Shown: piece by piece, positions 51,623 to 60,599 of the stretch
How the letters are laid out: each line of letters opens with the position of its first letter
Numbering within the stretch: the stretch's first letter is position 1
From: Megamonas sp. UBA1799
Lineage (GTDB): Bacteria; Bacillota; Negativicutes; Selenomonadales; Selenomonadaceae
Assembly (NCBI GenBank): GCA_002319815.1
Contig: DCFR01000052.1
Location: 38,149-102,148, forward strand
Direction: 5' to 3'
Length of the DNA stretch: 64,000 nt
Notes under the pieces: model-generated
What the model was told of the DNA's origin: nothing
Seen by the model: the letters and a program-made list of their open reading frames with translations, nothing else
Databases searched by the model: none
Position numbers and translations under genes: made by a program

Positions 51623-51865
51623 ATGGAAAATAAAATCGTGGTGGAGATTTTTGGCGAGCAATATCCATTGAAAAGCGATGCCGATGCTGTTTATGTGCAG
51701 CAGTTGGCGGCTATGGTAGATGAAAATATGCGCGATGTGGCGCGGAAAACCCGCAGCTTTTCCGGGAATAAGATCAGCGTTCTGGCAGCGCTGCAGATTG
51801 CCGACGCCTATTTTCGTTTGAAAAAGGATTATGATGAACTGGTAGAATTAGCCGGTGGGAAATGA
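51623..51865 (+). CDS. zapA: Cell division protein ZapA
   Basis: 80 aa. IVVEIFGEQYPLKSDADAVY and QQLAAMVDENMRDVARK, then SVLAALQIADAYFRL, fit the ZapA pattern of a small globular head and a coiled coil. ZapA crosslinks FtsZ filaments at the division site. ATG 51623 follows AGGGTGATCG; the in-frame GTG at 51614 lies inside that site. Position after pheT is common in Firmicutes. Confidence 0.9.
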   Translation: MENKIVVEIFGEQYPLKSDADAVYVQQLAAMVDENMRDVARKTRSFSGNKISVLAALQIADAYFRLKKDYDELVELAGGK

Positions 51866-51904
51866 AGGGAAGGATTGTTTTATTTTTTGAATGCAAAATT
51901 ACGA

Positions 51905-51933
51905 TTGATGTATTGGCAAAATAATGCTATAGT
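51905..51933 (+). promoter_or_regulatory. Promoter of the DUF47-PiT operon
   Basis: TTGATG (51905-51910), 17 bases, TATAGT (51928-51933), followed by a 41-base leader and GGGGAGG before the ATG. No PHO-box-like repeats were recognised. Confidence 0.65.
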
Positions 51934-51974
51934 AAATTTGTGTATATTTACAAACAAAATTCGGGGAGGTCGTC

Positions 51975-52601
51975 ATGTTTAACTTTAAGCGCAAGGATAC
52001 AGAGTTTTTTGACCTGTTCGTGGAGAGTGCGGGCTATTTTTATAAAGGCGCTTTAATGATGGACGAAGTGATGCTTGATTATAGCAAGGCTGAGGCAAAG
52101 ATGAAGGAGATCATTGATCTTGAACATGAAGCTGATGCGGTAAATGATCGGATCATTGATAAGTTGAACCAAACGTTTATTACGCCGATTGATCGTGAAG
52201 ATATTTTTGCACTGGCCAACGGTTTGGATGACGGAGTCGATTTTCTGCAGGGAACCTTGCAGCGGATTGTTATGTATCGGACGGGTCCGGCGAAGGATGG
52301 AGCGGTATCCATGACGAAGCTCCTCATTGAGTCAACCGAGGAGATTATTAAAGCTTTTTCCTTGCTGAAGGATATCAAAAAGAACCAGACCGTGATTTTG
52401 GAATCTACTCATAAGATTGGTAAGTTGGAGAGTGAAGGCGACCGCGTTTATCGTCATGAAGTAGCGTTTTTATTTGATAAGGTGAAAGATCCAATTGAGC
52501 TTATTAAATGGAAGGACATCCTGGAAAATCTGGAGGAGACGCTGGATCATTGTGAGGATGTGTCGGATATGATTCGCGGCGTGGTAATGAAATATGCCTG
52601 A
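51975..52601 (+). CDS. DUF47 family PhoU-like phosphate transport regulator
   Basis: 208 aa, all alpha helical, with the acidic PhoU-like metal motifs EHEADAVNDRIIDKL near 50 and KLESEGDRVYRH near 150, and FITPIDREDIFALANGLDDGVD in outline. DUF47 proteins (Pit accessory proteins) are encoded with PiT transporters and are thought to regulate them. It overlaps the PiT gene by eight bases. Confidence 0.92.
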   Translation: MFNFKRKDTEFFDLFVESAGYFYKGALMMDEVMLDYSKAEAKMKEIIDLEHEADAVNDRIIDKLNQTFITPIDREDIFALANGLDDGVDFLQGTLQRIVMYRTGPAKDGAVSMTKLLIESTEEIIKAFSLLKDIKKNQTVILESTHKIGKLESEGDRVYRHEVAFLFDKVKDPIELIKWKDILENLEETLDHCEDVSDMIRGVVMKYA

Positions 52602-53589
52602 GATGAAGTTATTGATTTTTACGGTTATTGCCTTAGCGCTTCTTTTCGATTTCATTAATGGCTTTCATGATACGGCGAATGCGATTGCGACATCGGTTTC
52701 AACGCGTGCCATTCGCCCGAGTGAAGCTATTGTGATGGCGGCATTTTTGAATTTTATGGGAGCTATGTACAGTACCGGCGTGGCGAAAACCATTGGCGCG
52801 GATATTGTGAAATCGGCTTTGCATGTAGATGAGCATATTATTATTGCGGCTTTGGCTGGTGCCGTTCTGTGGAACCTGCTGACCTGGTGGGTGGCTTTGC
52901 CCAGCAGCTCGTCACATGCGCTGGTCGGCGGCATTATCGGTGCCATGCTGGTTTCTACAGGTCCTTCCGGATTGAATTTTTTCGGCATTGGCAAGATTGT
53001 TTTGTCGCTGATATTGTCACCAATGATTGCTATTGTCAGCGGCTGTTTGATCATGAATATTTTGTTTCGGATATTTGGCCGCTACAGTCCTTCGTTGATT
53101 AATGGCCGTTTTAAGAAGCTGCAGCTTGTATCGGCGGCGATGATGGCATTTTCTCATGGTTCTAATGATGCGCAAAAGTCCATGGGCATTATTACGCTGG
53201 CCTTGTTGAGCGGCGGATATATCGATGTATTTGAAGTTCCTTTTTATGTCAAGATTTTAGCTGCCGTTGCCATGGCCTTTGGTACCGCCTTAGGCGGCTG
53301 GCGTATTATACGGACGATTGGCGGTAAGATTTTTAAATTGGAGCCGATCAGTGGCTTTGCGGCTGATCTGAATTCTTCTATGGTTATTTTTTCGGCAACG
53401 CTGCTTCATTTACCGGTCAGTACAACGCATGTAGTCGCCGGTTCTATTATGGGCGTCGGCACTGCCAAACGAATTAGTGCGGTGCGTTGGGGGGTAGCGC
53501 AGCAAATGCTGGTGGCCTGGGTGCTGACAATTCCTTGTACGGCGTTGATGGGTTCCTTGCTGTACCAGATTGTTTTGTGGATTTTTTAA
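52594..53589 (+). CDS. pit: PiT family inorganic phosphate transporter
   Basis: 331 aa, about ten membrane helices. The duplicated PiT signature appears as DFINGFHDTANAIATSVSTR near residue 20 and, in the second half, FSHGSNDAQKSMGIITLAL near 185; PVSTTHVVAGSIMGVG near 272 is also typical. It is a low-affinity phosphate (metal-phosphate) symporter driven by ions. It overlaps the DUF47 regulator gene. Confidence 0.95.
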   Translation: MPEMKLLIFTVIALALLFDFINGFHDTANAIATSVSTRAIRPSEAIVMAAFLNFMGAMYSTGVAKTIGADIVKSALHVDEHIIIAALAGAVLWNLLTWWVALPSSSSHALVGGIIGAMLVSTGPSGLNFFGIGKIVLSLILSPMIAIVSGCLIMNILFRIFGRYSPSLINGRFKKLQLVSAAMMAFSHGSNDAQKSMGIITLALLSGGYIDVFEVPFYVKILAAVAMAFGTALGGWRIIRTIGGKIFKLEPISGFAADLNSSMVIFSATLLHLPVSTTHVVAGSIMGVGTAKRISAVRWGVAQQMLVAWVLTIPCTALMGSLLYQIVLWIF

Positions 53590-53605
53590 TAGGGTTTCTC
53601 AGCTT

Positions 53606-53644
53606 GGAAAAGTAGTAATATAAAAGCTTTTCTGGGCTTTTTTT
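53606..53644 (+). terminator. Probable terminator after pit
   Basis: GGAAAAG (53606-53612) pairs with CTTTTCT (53627-53633), followed by GGGC and eight T. The stem is short, so confidence is limited. Confidence 0.4.
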
Positions 53645-53675
53645 GTATGCAGCAGAAGAAAAGGCAGGGATGAAT

Positions 53676-55340
53676 ATGATGATTACACGTAAGAACCATG
53701 CCGTATATGATGCCGGCATGATGTTAAAAGACATCGCCGGGGAAGTGCAGCCGGATTATGCCAGTAAAATTGTCGCGGCTAAGCTGGACTCTGTTTTGCG
53801 GGATTTGCAAACGCCGGTAGGGGCGTATCAGACGATTGAGTTCATTGATTTATCGAGCGAAGATGGGCAGCGGATTTATCGCCGCTCCGTGGTTTTCCTT
53901 TTAGTAACTGCAGTTACGGAACTTTATCCTGCCGCCGAAGTCATTGTTCGTTTTTTTGCGAACAAGGGCCTGTATTGTGATATCCAACTGGCCGGCGGAC
54001 TGAACGGGAAAATTGTCAGCGCCATTGAAAATAAAATGCGCGCTATCATTGAAGAGAATCGGCCGATTCTTAAGAAAAGCCTGCCCCGGGCTGAAGCGGT
54101 ACGTTTGTTTAAAGAAACGAAACAAATTGCCAAAGTTAATCTGATTTCCTCGCTGCAGCAGGAGCGCGTCAGTATTTATTACTGTGGGCAGGTCTATGAT
54201 TATTTGTATGGCGCTATGCTGGGGGAAACCAAAGATTTAGATGCATTTGCTTTAGATTTTTATCCGCCGGGCATATTGCTGCGGACGCCGGAAGCGGGGA
54301 TTGCCATTCCGGATTTAGTCGAACAGCCAAAGTTGCTTCAGATTTTGGAAGATGCAAAGAGCTGGGCCAATATTTTACATTGCGATTATATTCCTGATTT
54401 AAATCGTTATAATCATTTAGGCCGCTCCGGGAATCTTATTTTGGTATCCGAAGCTCTGCATGAAAAGAGAATTGCTGAGATTGCTGATGCGATTACCCAG
54501 AGTATCGTTCATTCCCGCGTCGTCATGATTGCCGGACCGTCCTCTTCAGGAAAAACATCGTTTGCACAGCGGCTCAAAATCCAATTGTGTGTGAACGGCC
54601 TGAATCCGATTTCGCTTTCACTGGATGATTATTATTTAAACCGACAGGATACGCCGCGTAATGAGCGCGGCGAATATGATTTTGAAGCTCTGGAGGCTAT
54701 TGATCTGTCTCTCTTTAATGAACAGCTGGTGAAACTGCTGGCGGGTGAAGCCGTCATTACGCCTCGTTATAATTTTGTGACTGGTCAACGCGAATGGACC
54801 GGTAATCTGCCGATTCAGATTGACAGCCGGCAGCCGATCATTATTGAGGGCATTCATGGGTTGAATGAAAAACTTACGGCGTCTATTCCCCGAAATCAAA
54901 AATATAAAATTTATGTCAGTGCGCTGACACAGCTCAATATTGATGGGCACAATCGGATTGCGACGACAGATGCGCGCCTCATTCGACGTTTGGTCCGGGA
55001 TTACCAGTTCCGCAATTCTTCCGCGCTGAAAACCCTGCGCCAATGGCCGGATGTGCGGGACGGCGAAGAGAAAAATATTTTCCCGTTTCAGGAAGACGCC
55101 AATACGGTTTTTAATTCTGCCTTGATTTATGAGTTGGCGGTCTTGAAAAAATATGCGGAACCGCTATTGCGTCAAGTGCCTTCGGATGTCGCTGAATATA
55201 GCCGGGCCCAGCGCCTGTTGGATTTTTGCATGTATTTTGATGATATGAACAATGAGGAAGACATCCCGAATAATTCTATTTTACGTGAGTTTATTGGCGG
55301 ATCTTGTTTCTTTACCGCCAAAGGAGAACCAAAATACTGA
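53676..55340 (+). CDS. Nucleoside kinase with ThrRS-like N-terminal region
   Basis: About 554 aa. The first 270 residues resemble the N-terminal (TGS and second additional) region of threonyl-tRNA synthetase (VTAVTELYPAAEVIVRF; YYCGQVYDYLYGAML). Residues 285-480 are a uridine-kinase/phosphoribulokinase-like P-loop domain (MIAGPSSSGKTSFAQRL, LSLDDYYLNR, IIIEGIHGLNEKL, RLIRRLVRDYQFRN). The arrangement is a known Clostridia/Negativicutes kinase type whose substrate is uncertain. ATG 53676 is placed seven bases after CAGGG; ATG 53670 is possible. Confidence 0.82.
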   Translation: MMITRKNHAVYDAGMMLKDIAGEVQPDYASKIVAAKLDSVLRDLQTPVGAYQTIEFIDLSSEDGQRIYRRSVVFLLVTAVTELYPAAEVIVRFFANKGLYCDIQLAGGLNGKIVSAIENKMRAIIEENRPILKKSLPRAEAVRLFKETKQIAKVNLISSLQQERVSIYYCGQVYDYLYGAMLGETKDLDAFALDFYPPGILLRTPEAGIAIPDLVEQPKLLQILEDAKSWANILHCDYIPDLNRYNHLGRSGNLILVSEALHEKRIAEIADAITQSIVHSRVVMIAGPSSSGKTSFAQRLKIQLCVNGLNPISLSLDDYYLNRQDTPRNERGEYDFEALEAIDLSLFNEQLVKLLAGEAVITPRYNFVTGQREWTGNLPIQIDSRQPIIIEGIHGLNEKLTASIPRNQKYKIYVSALTQLNIDGHNRIATTDARLIRRLVRDYQFRNSSALKTLRQWPDVRDGEEKNIFPFQEDANTVFNSALIYELAVLKKYAEPLLRQVPSDVAEYSRAQRLLDFCMYFDDMNNEEDIPNNSILREFIGGSCFFTAKGEPKY

Positions 55341-55350
55341 ATAGATAAAC

Positions 55351-55392
55351 AAATATCCGCAGCCGATTCAATCCGGCTGCGGATATTTGTTT
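55351..55392. terminator. Bidirectional terminator between converging genes
   Basis: AAATATCCGCAGCCG (55351-55365) pairs exactly with CGGCTGCGGATATTT (55374-55388), 15 bp, followed by GTTTTAT on the plus strand; the opposite strand also has T residues after the stem. It lies between the kinase and the minus-strand carboxyltransferase. Confidence 0.88.
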
Positions 55393-55416
55393 TATAGAAA
55401 CGAATTGCTTAATTGT

Positions 55417-56880
55417 TTAACTCTTTAATGCCTGATGCAGATGTTCTTTGAGCGCTTGCGGGTCGTCGATTTTCATCAATTCACCCAAGAGCTCCTTCGC
55501 ACGATTGGCACTGAGGAAACGCATCTTTTCGCGAAAAAACTCTTCAGCGACCTGTGGGAAGAGAGCATAGGAAAGGATATCTTCTTCCGGGGCATTTTTA
55601 TAACCCTTTTCAGCTAATTCATCACGGAACTGTTCCATCGTTTTCTCTTTGGCATCCTCAATCGCACAATCGGTGATGATCTCCGAATCCTTGATGCCGA
55701 TGGAGTGGAGGAAACTCGTGCTGATCGGTTTCGGGGTGTGGCCGAATTTTCCGCGGGCAAGATCTTTAAATTCTTTCGGCACCATTTTGTAACGTTCGCC
55801 CATCATGACATTGAAAGTTGCCATGGTTCCGACAATCTGACTGGATGGAGTCACCAGCGGCGGATAGCCGAGATCGGCGCGGACCCGCGGCATTTCGTCC
55901 AGCAGATCCTGATATTTATCTTCCATACCCTGTTCTTTTAACTGATTGGTGAGATTGGAAAGCATGCCGCCGGGGATTTGGAAATCCAGTACATTCGGAT
56001 TTACGTCAAAATATCCTTTGAGATTGAACTCTTTTATAATATCCTGTTTTACTTTCAGAAAATGTTTGGAAATCGGCGTCAGTTCCTGACGATTCAAGCC
56101 AGTATCATAAGGCGTATCTTTCAAGGTTTCAATCATCGTTTCCGTACAGGGCTGGGAAGTATCACAGGAGAACGGCGCCAACGCCGTATCAATGATATCA
56201 ACACCGGCCTCAATGGCTTTGAGATAGGTCATGGAACCAAAACCGCTTGTATAATGCGTGTGCAGTTCAATCGGCACTTTAACGGCAGCTTTAAGCTTTT
56301 TGACCAGATCTTCGGCAACGTAAGGTTTCAGTAAACCCGACATATCTTTAATGCAGACGGAATGAACGCCCATTTCTTCCAGAGTTTTCGCCAGTTCAAC
56401 AAAAGTTTCGTTGGTGTGGTAAGGGCTGATCGTATAAACCAGACAGCCCTGCACCTGTGGTTTTTCCTTACAGTGCAGCGCTTCATCAATAGCTGTGCGC
56501 AAATTCTGAATATCATTTAAAGCGTCAAAAATACGGAAAATCTTTACGCCGTGCTGTGATGCCTTCCGTACAAAAGCCCGGACGACATCATCAGAGTAAT
56601 GATTGTAGCCCAAGAGATTCTGACCGCGCAGCAGCATTTGAATGGGGGTGTTTTTCAGGTGCTGTTTTAATGTATCCAGCCGCTCCCAAGGATCTTCGCC
56701 CAGAAAGCGCAGGCAGGTGTCAAAGGTAGCGCCGCCCCAGGCTTCTAATGCATTGTAGCCAACTTTGTCCAGTGCTTCCAATTGCGGCAGCATCTGGCCG
56801 ATACGCATCCGAGTAGCCACGAGAGATTGATGCGCATCGCGCAAAATCGTTTCCGTGATTTTTACCGGTTTCTTTTCCAT
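55417..56880 (-). CDS. Biotin-dependent carboxyltransferase subunit (OadA/PycB type)
   Basis: 487 aa from the ATG at 56880. TETILRDAHQSLVATRM, EAWGGATFDTCLRFL, RGQNLLGYNHYSDDVVRAFV, CIKDMSGLLKP and ELHTHYTSGFGSM mark the carboxyltransferase TIM barrel of oxaloacetate decarboxylase alpha, pyruvate carboxylase B and transcarboxylase 5S. The catalytic Lys/metal pattern is kept. There is no C-terminal biotinyl domain (no MKM motif), so a separate biotin carrier protein must serve it. It may interconvert pyruvate and oxaloacetate in the propionate pathway typical of Negativicutes; that is inference. Confidence 0.88.
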   Translation of the reverse strand: MEKKPVKITETILRDAHQSLVATRMRIGQMLPQLEALDKVGYNALEAWGGATFDTCLRFLGEDPWERLDTLKQHLKNTPIQMLLRGQNLLGYNHYSDDVVRAFVRKASQHGVKIFRIFDALNDIQNLRTAIDEALHCKEKPQVQGCLVYTISPYHTNETFVELAKTLEEMGVHSVCIKDMSGLLKPYVAEDLVKKLKAAVKVPIELHTHYTSGFGSMTYLKAIEAGVDIIDTALAPFSCDTSQPCTETMIETLKDTPYDTGLNRQELTPISKHFLKVKQDIIKEFNLKGYFDVNPNVLDFQIPGGMLSNLTNQLKEQGMEDKYQDLLDEMPRVRADLGYPPLVTPSSQIVGTMATFNVMMGERYKMVPKEFKDLARGKFGHTPKPISTSFLHSIGIKDSEIITDCAIEDAKEKTMEQFRDELAEKGYKNAPEEDILSYALFPQVAEEFFREKMRFLSANRAKELLGELMKIDDPQALKEHLHQALKS

Positions 56881-56996
56881 AATGAATAACACTCTCCCAT
56901 AAAAGAATTCAGGATACACATGACTCAATATAAAAACTATAGTACAACAATAATGGACATACAAGGTACTGAGTTTGCAAATCCAATCATAAATAC

Positions 56997-57025
56997 AGTA
57001 TAAGGATTTAAAAATGTCTTGTCAA
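56997..57025 (-). promoter_or_regulatory. Promoter of the carboxyltransferase gene
   Basis: Read on the minus strand: TTGACA (57025-57020), 17 bases, TATACT (57002-56997). The leader to the ATG is about 110 bases. Confidence 0.65.
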
Positions 57026-57085
57026 TCCAAAGGGACAGCTTTTTAAAGAAAATTAAACAAAAATAACACTTTTTTTTCGTTGTTT

Positions 57086-57949
57086 TTATTTTTTACTGCA
57101 TTCTTGAGCGATGATTTCATGATATGCCTGTAAAAGCTGCCGCGTTACTTTACCGGGTTCGCCATTGCCAATTTGATGACGGTTGATGAATGTCACCGGG
57201 GTTACTTCCAAGGTTGTGCTGGTAACAAAAGCCTCTTCAGCACTATAAGCAAATTCCGGAGAAAACGCTTTCTCAACAATGGTTAGATCGAATTTCGGCG
57301 CGCATTTTTCCACAATAATGGAACGAGTTACGCCTTTTAGAATCAGATTGTTCAGCGGGTGCGTCCACAGTACGCCGTCTTTGACTAAGAAAAAGTTACT
57401 GCTGGAGCCTTCGGTAATGAGATTGGCTTCCTTGCGGTACAGAATCGCTTCCTGATAGCCTTTTTTATGGGCGCTTTGTTTTGCCAGTACATTCCCCAAC
57501 AGATTCAGCGTCTTGATATCGCAGCGCAGCCAGCGGACATCTTCTTCCAATGAGGCATGGATGCCATTTTCCTGCCAATCACTGTGTACGGCGGATTCGC
57601 GGATTACCATAGAAAGATGGGGCATCATTTTTTCCGGAAAGTAATGCGTCCGGGGTGCGGTACCGCGGGTAAGCTGAAAGTAAATCGTTCCATTTTTAAT
57701 CTGGCTTTTCTGAATGAGCTCTTCGTGCAGGGCAATCATTTCTTCATCTGTGTCGGTAATCGGTATTTGCAGCTCGCGCATAGAACGCCGATATCGTTCC
57801 AGATGCCGGGCTAAGGCAAAACTGGTTCCGTTGTAAATACGGGATGCCTCGTAAATGCCATCGCCGAATTCATAGCCGCGATCCTCAAGCCGGACCTTTG
57901 CCGTATCCAGCGTAATAAATTCTCCATCAAAATAACCCAGTTCTTTCAA
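57086..57949 (-). CDS. dat: D-amino-acid aminotransferase (class IV PLP)
   Basis: About 287 aa from the TTG at 57949, which has GAGGAGG nine bases upstream; an in-frame ATG at 57988 has no such site. LGYFDGEFI, VRLEDRGYEFGDGIYE, the PLP-lysine region CDIKTLNLLGNVLAKQ, EANLITEGSSSNFFLV and TSTTLEVTPV match D-alanine aminotransferase. It makes D-glutamate or D-alanine for the cell wall by exchanging amino groups. A perfect palindrome GATATTAATATC lies upstream at 57971-57982. Confidence 0.9.
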   Translation of the reverse strand: MKELGYFDGEFITLDTAKVRLEDRGYEFGDGIYEASRIYNGTSFALARHLERYRRSMRELQIPITDTDEEMIALHEELIQKSQIKNGTIYFQLTRGTAPRTHYFPEKMMPHLSMVIRESAVHSDWQENGIHASLEEDVRWLRCDIKTLNLLGNVLAKQSAHKKGYQEAILYRKEANLITEGSSSNFFLVKDGVLWTHPLNNLILKGVTRSIIVEKCAPKFDLTIVEKAFSPEFAYSAEEAFVTSTTLEVTPVTFINRHQIGNGEPGKVTRQLLQAYHEIIAQECSKK

Positions 57950-58067
57950 TTTGAAAGACCTCCTCAATATGATATTAATATCACTCATAATTATAGTAGA
58001 AAAATTTCCATAATGACAGGGAAAAATAATAAATTATAAAAAAACTATCTTTGTTAAGTATCGCCTC

Positions 58068-58096
58068 TTGGTTTTTTCGGAAATCATTGCTATAAT
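58068..58096 (+). promoter_or_regulatory. Promoter of the ACT-UPF0210 operon
   Basis: TTGGTT (58068-58073), 17 bases, TATAAT (58091-58096). The 80-base leader holds a small hairpin (CAGGAA / TTCCTG, 58115-58133). AAGGAGAAAA precedes the first ATG. Confidence 0.6.
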
Positions 58097-58178
58097 AAAT
58101 ATACTAATTTGTTTCAGGAAGATGGCCTTCCTGTTACATAATGTGTAAAATATTTTTATAAATAAGGAGAAAATGTAA

Positions 58179-58448
58179 ATGAAACTTGTCGTGACAATTG
58201 TGGGAAAAGATCGTGTGGGGATTATTGCAATGGTGAGCGCGATTTTGGCTGAGCATAATGTGAATATCCTCAATATAAATCAAAATATTATTGATGGCTT
58301 TTTTAATATGGTGATGATTGCCGAAATGAGTGACAGCACAATTCCTTTGCCGGAACTGCAGCAGATTTTGAGTGAGAAGGGGAAAGAAATCAATCTGGAA
58401 ATCAAAGCACAGCATCAGGATATTTTTAATGTAATGCATAAAATTTGA
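58179..58448 (+). CDS. ACT domain protein (UPF0237)
   Basis: 89 aa, a single ACT domain: LVVTIVGKDRVGIIAMVSAI, AEHNVNILNINQNII, FFNMVMIAEM. The family is found with UPF0210 genes across Firmicutes and archaea and probably binds an amino acid or other small ligand to regulate the partner. The neighbour starts 21 bases downstream. No direct function is known. Confidence 0.9.
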   Translation: MKLVVTIVGKDRVGIIAMVSAILAEHNVNILNINQNIIDGFFNMVMIAEMSDSTIPLPELQQILSEKGKEINLEIKAQHQDIFNVMHKI

Positions 58449-58469
58449 TAATTAACGGGGGACGCTGCA

Positions 58470-59831
58470 GTGATAACGATTGACGATATATTAGAAACAA
58501 ACCGTATGATTACGGAAAATAAGCTGGATGTTCGCACCATTACCATGGGAATTTCCCTGCGGGATTGCGCGCATCCGAATATCAAACAGTTTTGCCAGAA
58601 TATCTATGATAAAATCACGACGTCGGCGGAATTTTTGGTGCAGACCGGCGAAGATATTGAAGCAGAGTACGGTATTCCCATCATTCATAAACGGGTGTCG
58701 GTTACGCCGATTGCTATTGTCGCCGAAGCCTGCAAAACCGATACGTATGTGCCGGTAGCCGAGGCGCTGGACAAAGCGGCCAAGGAAGTTGGCATCAATT
58801 TCATTGGCGGTTTTTCTGCCTTGGTGGAAAAGGGATATACGGCCGGCGATCGTATTTTGATCGATTCCATTCCGCAGGCTTTGGCTACTACGGAGCTGGT
58901 CTGCTCCTCAGTAAATCTTGGTTCGACAAAAGCCGGCATTAATATGGATTGTGTTCGGGAAATGGGCGAGGTTATCAAACGCACGGCAGAGCTTACCCGT
59001 GATCGGGACGCTATTGGCTGCGCCAAACTGGTGATATTTGCCAATGCGCCCGGCGATAATCCGTTTATGGCCGGTGCTTTCCATGGCGTCAGCGAAGCCG
59101 AAAAAGTTGTCAGCGTTGGCGTGAGCGGGCCAGGTGTTGTCAAACATGCGCTGGAAGAGCTTAAAGGTGCTGACTTTACCGAAGTGGCTGAGCGCATCAA
59201 GCGTACAGCATTTAAAATTACCCGTGTTGGTCAACTGGTGGCGCAGGAAGCATCGAAACGTTTAGGCGTTCCTTTTGGTATTATTGATCTTTCTTTAGCG
59301 CCGACGCCGGCAGTTGGCGACAGCGTTGCGCATATTATTGAGGAGATGGGCATTGAGAGCTGCGGCGCACCCGGTACTACTGCCGCCTTGGCGCTTTTAA
59401 ACGATGCGGTCAAAAAGGGTGGGCTCATGGCGTCTTCTCATGTTGGCGGCCTCAGCGGCGCGTTCATTCCGGTGAGTGAGGATGCCGGTATGATTGATGC
59501 CGTCGCTCGTGGCAGTCTATCTATTGAAAAGCTGGAAGCCATGACCTGCGTTTGTTCCGTCGGACTGGATATGATTGCGGTTGCAGGTGATGTATCGGCG
59601 GCGACGTTGTCGGGCATTATTGCCGATGAAGCGGCGATTGGTATGATTAATAACAAAACCACGGCGGTACGTTTGATTCCGGTTCCAGGTAAAAAGGTCG
59701 GCGATGTTGTCGAATTTGGCGGGCTTTTGGGCTATTGCCCGATTGTACCGGTACGCAATCAATATAGTTCGGATGCATTTATTGCCCGCGGCGGCCGTAT
59801 TCCGGCGCCGATCCGCAGTCTGACAAATTAA
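58470..59831 (+). CDS. UPF0210 / DUF711 family protein
   Basis: 453 aa. Landmarks are [16 protein letters not shown] near residue 21, [15 protein letters not shown] near 212, [21 protein letters not shown] near 271 and [18 protein letters not shown] near the C-terminus, all strongly conserved in UPF0210. The fold is related to pyruvate formate-lyase/ribonucleotide-reductase-like barrels, but no glycyl-radical motif is seen. GGGGGACG precedes the GTG start at 58470. The function is unknown; constant pairing with the ACT gene suggests ligand-controlled activity. Confidence 0.92.
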   Translation: MITIDDILETNRMITENKLDVRTITMGISLRDCAHPNIKQFCQNIYDKITTSAEFLVQTGEDIEAEYGIPIIHKRVSVTPIAIVAEACKTDTYVPVAEALDKAAKEVGINFIGGFSALVEKGYTAGDRILIDSIPQALATTELVCSSVNLGSTKAGINMDCVREMGEVIKRTAELTRDRDAIGCAKLVIFANAPGDNPFMAGAFHGVSEAEKVVSVGVSGPGVVKHALEELKGADFTEVAERIKRTAFKITRVGQLVAQEASKRLGVPFGIIDLSLAPTPAVGDSVAHIIEEMGIESCGAPGTTAALALLNDAVKKGGLMASSHVGGLSGAFIPVSEDAGMIDAVARGSLSIEKLEAMTCVCSVGLDMIAVAGDVSAATLSGIIADEAAIGMINNKTTAVRLIPVPGKKVGDVVEFGGLLGYCPIVPVRNQYSSDAFIARGGRIPAPIRSLTN

Positions 59832-59847
59832 GTTTTTTATGAACCAG

Positions 59848-59872
59848 GCTCCCTCTGATGAGGGAGCTTTTA
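59848..59872 (+). terminator. Terminator between UPF0210 gene and nth
   Basis: GCTCCCTC pairs with GAGGGAGC around TGAT, followed by TTTTA. The T-run is short. Confidence 0.75.
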
Positions 59873-59891
59873 TGGTGGGAGGAATCTGGTT

Positions 59892-60524
59892 ATGCGCGTT
59901 ACCAAAAAGATCAAAGAACAAATGCTGGCGATTTTGGAAGATACTTATCGGGGCGTGAAGCCGGCTTTGATTTTCCGCAATCCGTTTGAACTGCTGATTG
60001 CGGTTATTTTGTCGGCGCAATGCACCGATAAGCGCGTCAATGTCACTACGGCCCGGTTGTTTGCCAAAGCGCCGACAGCAAAGGATATTGTCGCTCTGGG
60101 ACTGCCGGCGCTGGAAGAAGAGATCCGTGACTGCGGCTTGTTTCACAATAAAGCCAAAAACATTATGGCAACCTGCGTCATGCTGATGCAGGAATTTCAA
60201 GGAGAAGTGCCTGCTGACTATGAAAGCCTGCTGAAGCTTCCCGGCGTCGGACGCAAGACGGCCAATGTGGTGTCCAGCATCGCTTTTCATCGTCCGGCTA
60301 TTGCGGTCGATACGCATGTGTTTCGCGTTGCCAATCGTCTTCACCTGGCGGTGGGGGAGACTCCGTTGGCCGTGGAAAAAGGATTGCAGCAGGCGATTCC
60401 CCGGGAAAAATGGTCGGACGCGCATCATTGGCTGATCTGGCATGGACGTCGGCTGTGCAAGTCCCGTCGGCCGTTGTGCGGCGATTGTCCGTTAAATGAG
60501 TTGTGTCCCAGCCGGGAAGAATGA
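59892..60524 (+). CDS. nth: Endonuclease III
   Basis: 210 aa. LSAQCTDKRVNVTTARLF, the helix-hairpin-helix LPGVGRKTANVV with the catalytic Lys, VDTHVFRVANRL with the catalytic Asp, and the [4Fe-4S] motif C-x6-C-x2-C-x5-C (CKSRRPLCGDCPLNELC). It removes oxidised pyrimidines from DNA and nicks at abasic sites. GTGGGAGGAATC precedes the ATG. It lies after the UPF0210 terminator, so some read-through or an unseen promoter drives it. Confidence 0.96.
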   Translation: MRVTKKIKEQMLAILEDTYRGVKPALIFRNPFELLIAVILSAQCTDKRVNVTTARLFAKAPTAKDIVALGLPALEEEIRDCGLFHNKAKNIMATCVMLMQEFQGEVPADYESLLKLPGVGRKTANVVSSIAFHRPAIAVDTHVFRVANRLHLAVGETPLAVEKGLQQAIPREKWSDAHHWLIWHGRRLCKSRRPLCGDCPLNELCPSREE

Positions 60525-60548
60525 ACGGTTAACAGGAATAAATATTGC

Positions 60549-60577
60549 TTGCATAAATATTAAAAAGTGTGTATCAT
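60549..60577 (+). promoter_or_regulatory. Promoter of the argA-like gene
   Basis: TTGCAT (60549-60554), 17 bases, TATCAT (60572-60577), 23 bases before the ATG. Confidence 0.5.
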
Positions 60578-60599
60578 TATGCCGAAGGGTGTGAAGACT

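Noticed and set aside
59517..60443. 308-codon minus-strand frame opposite UPF0210 and nth
   Set aside because: Antisense shadow of two well-supported genes; no start signal or recognisable domain.
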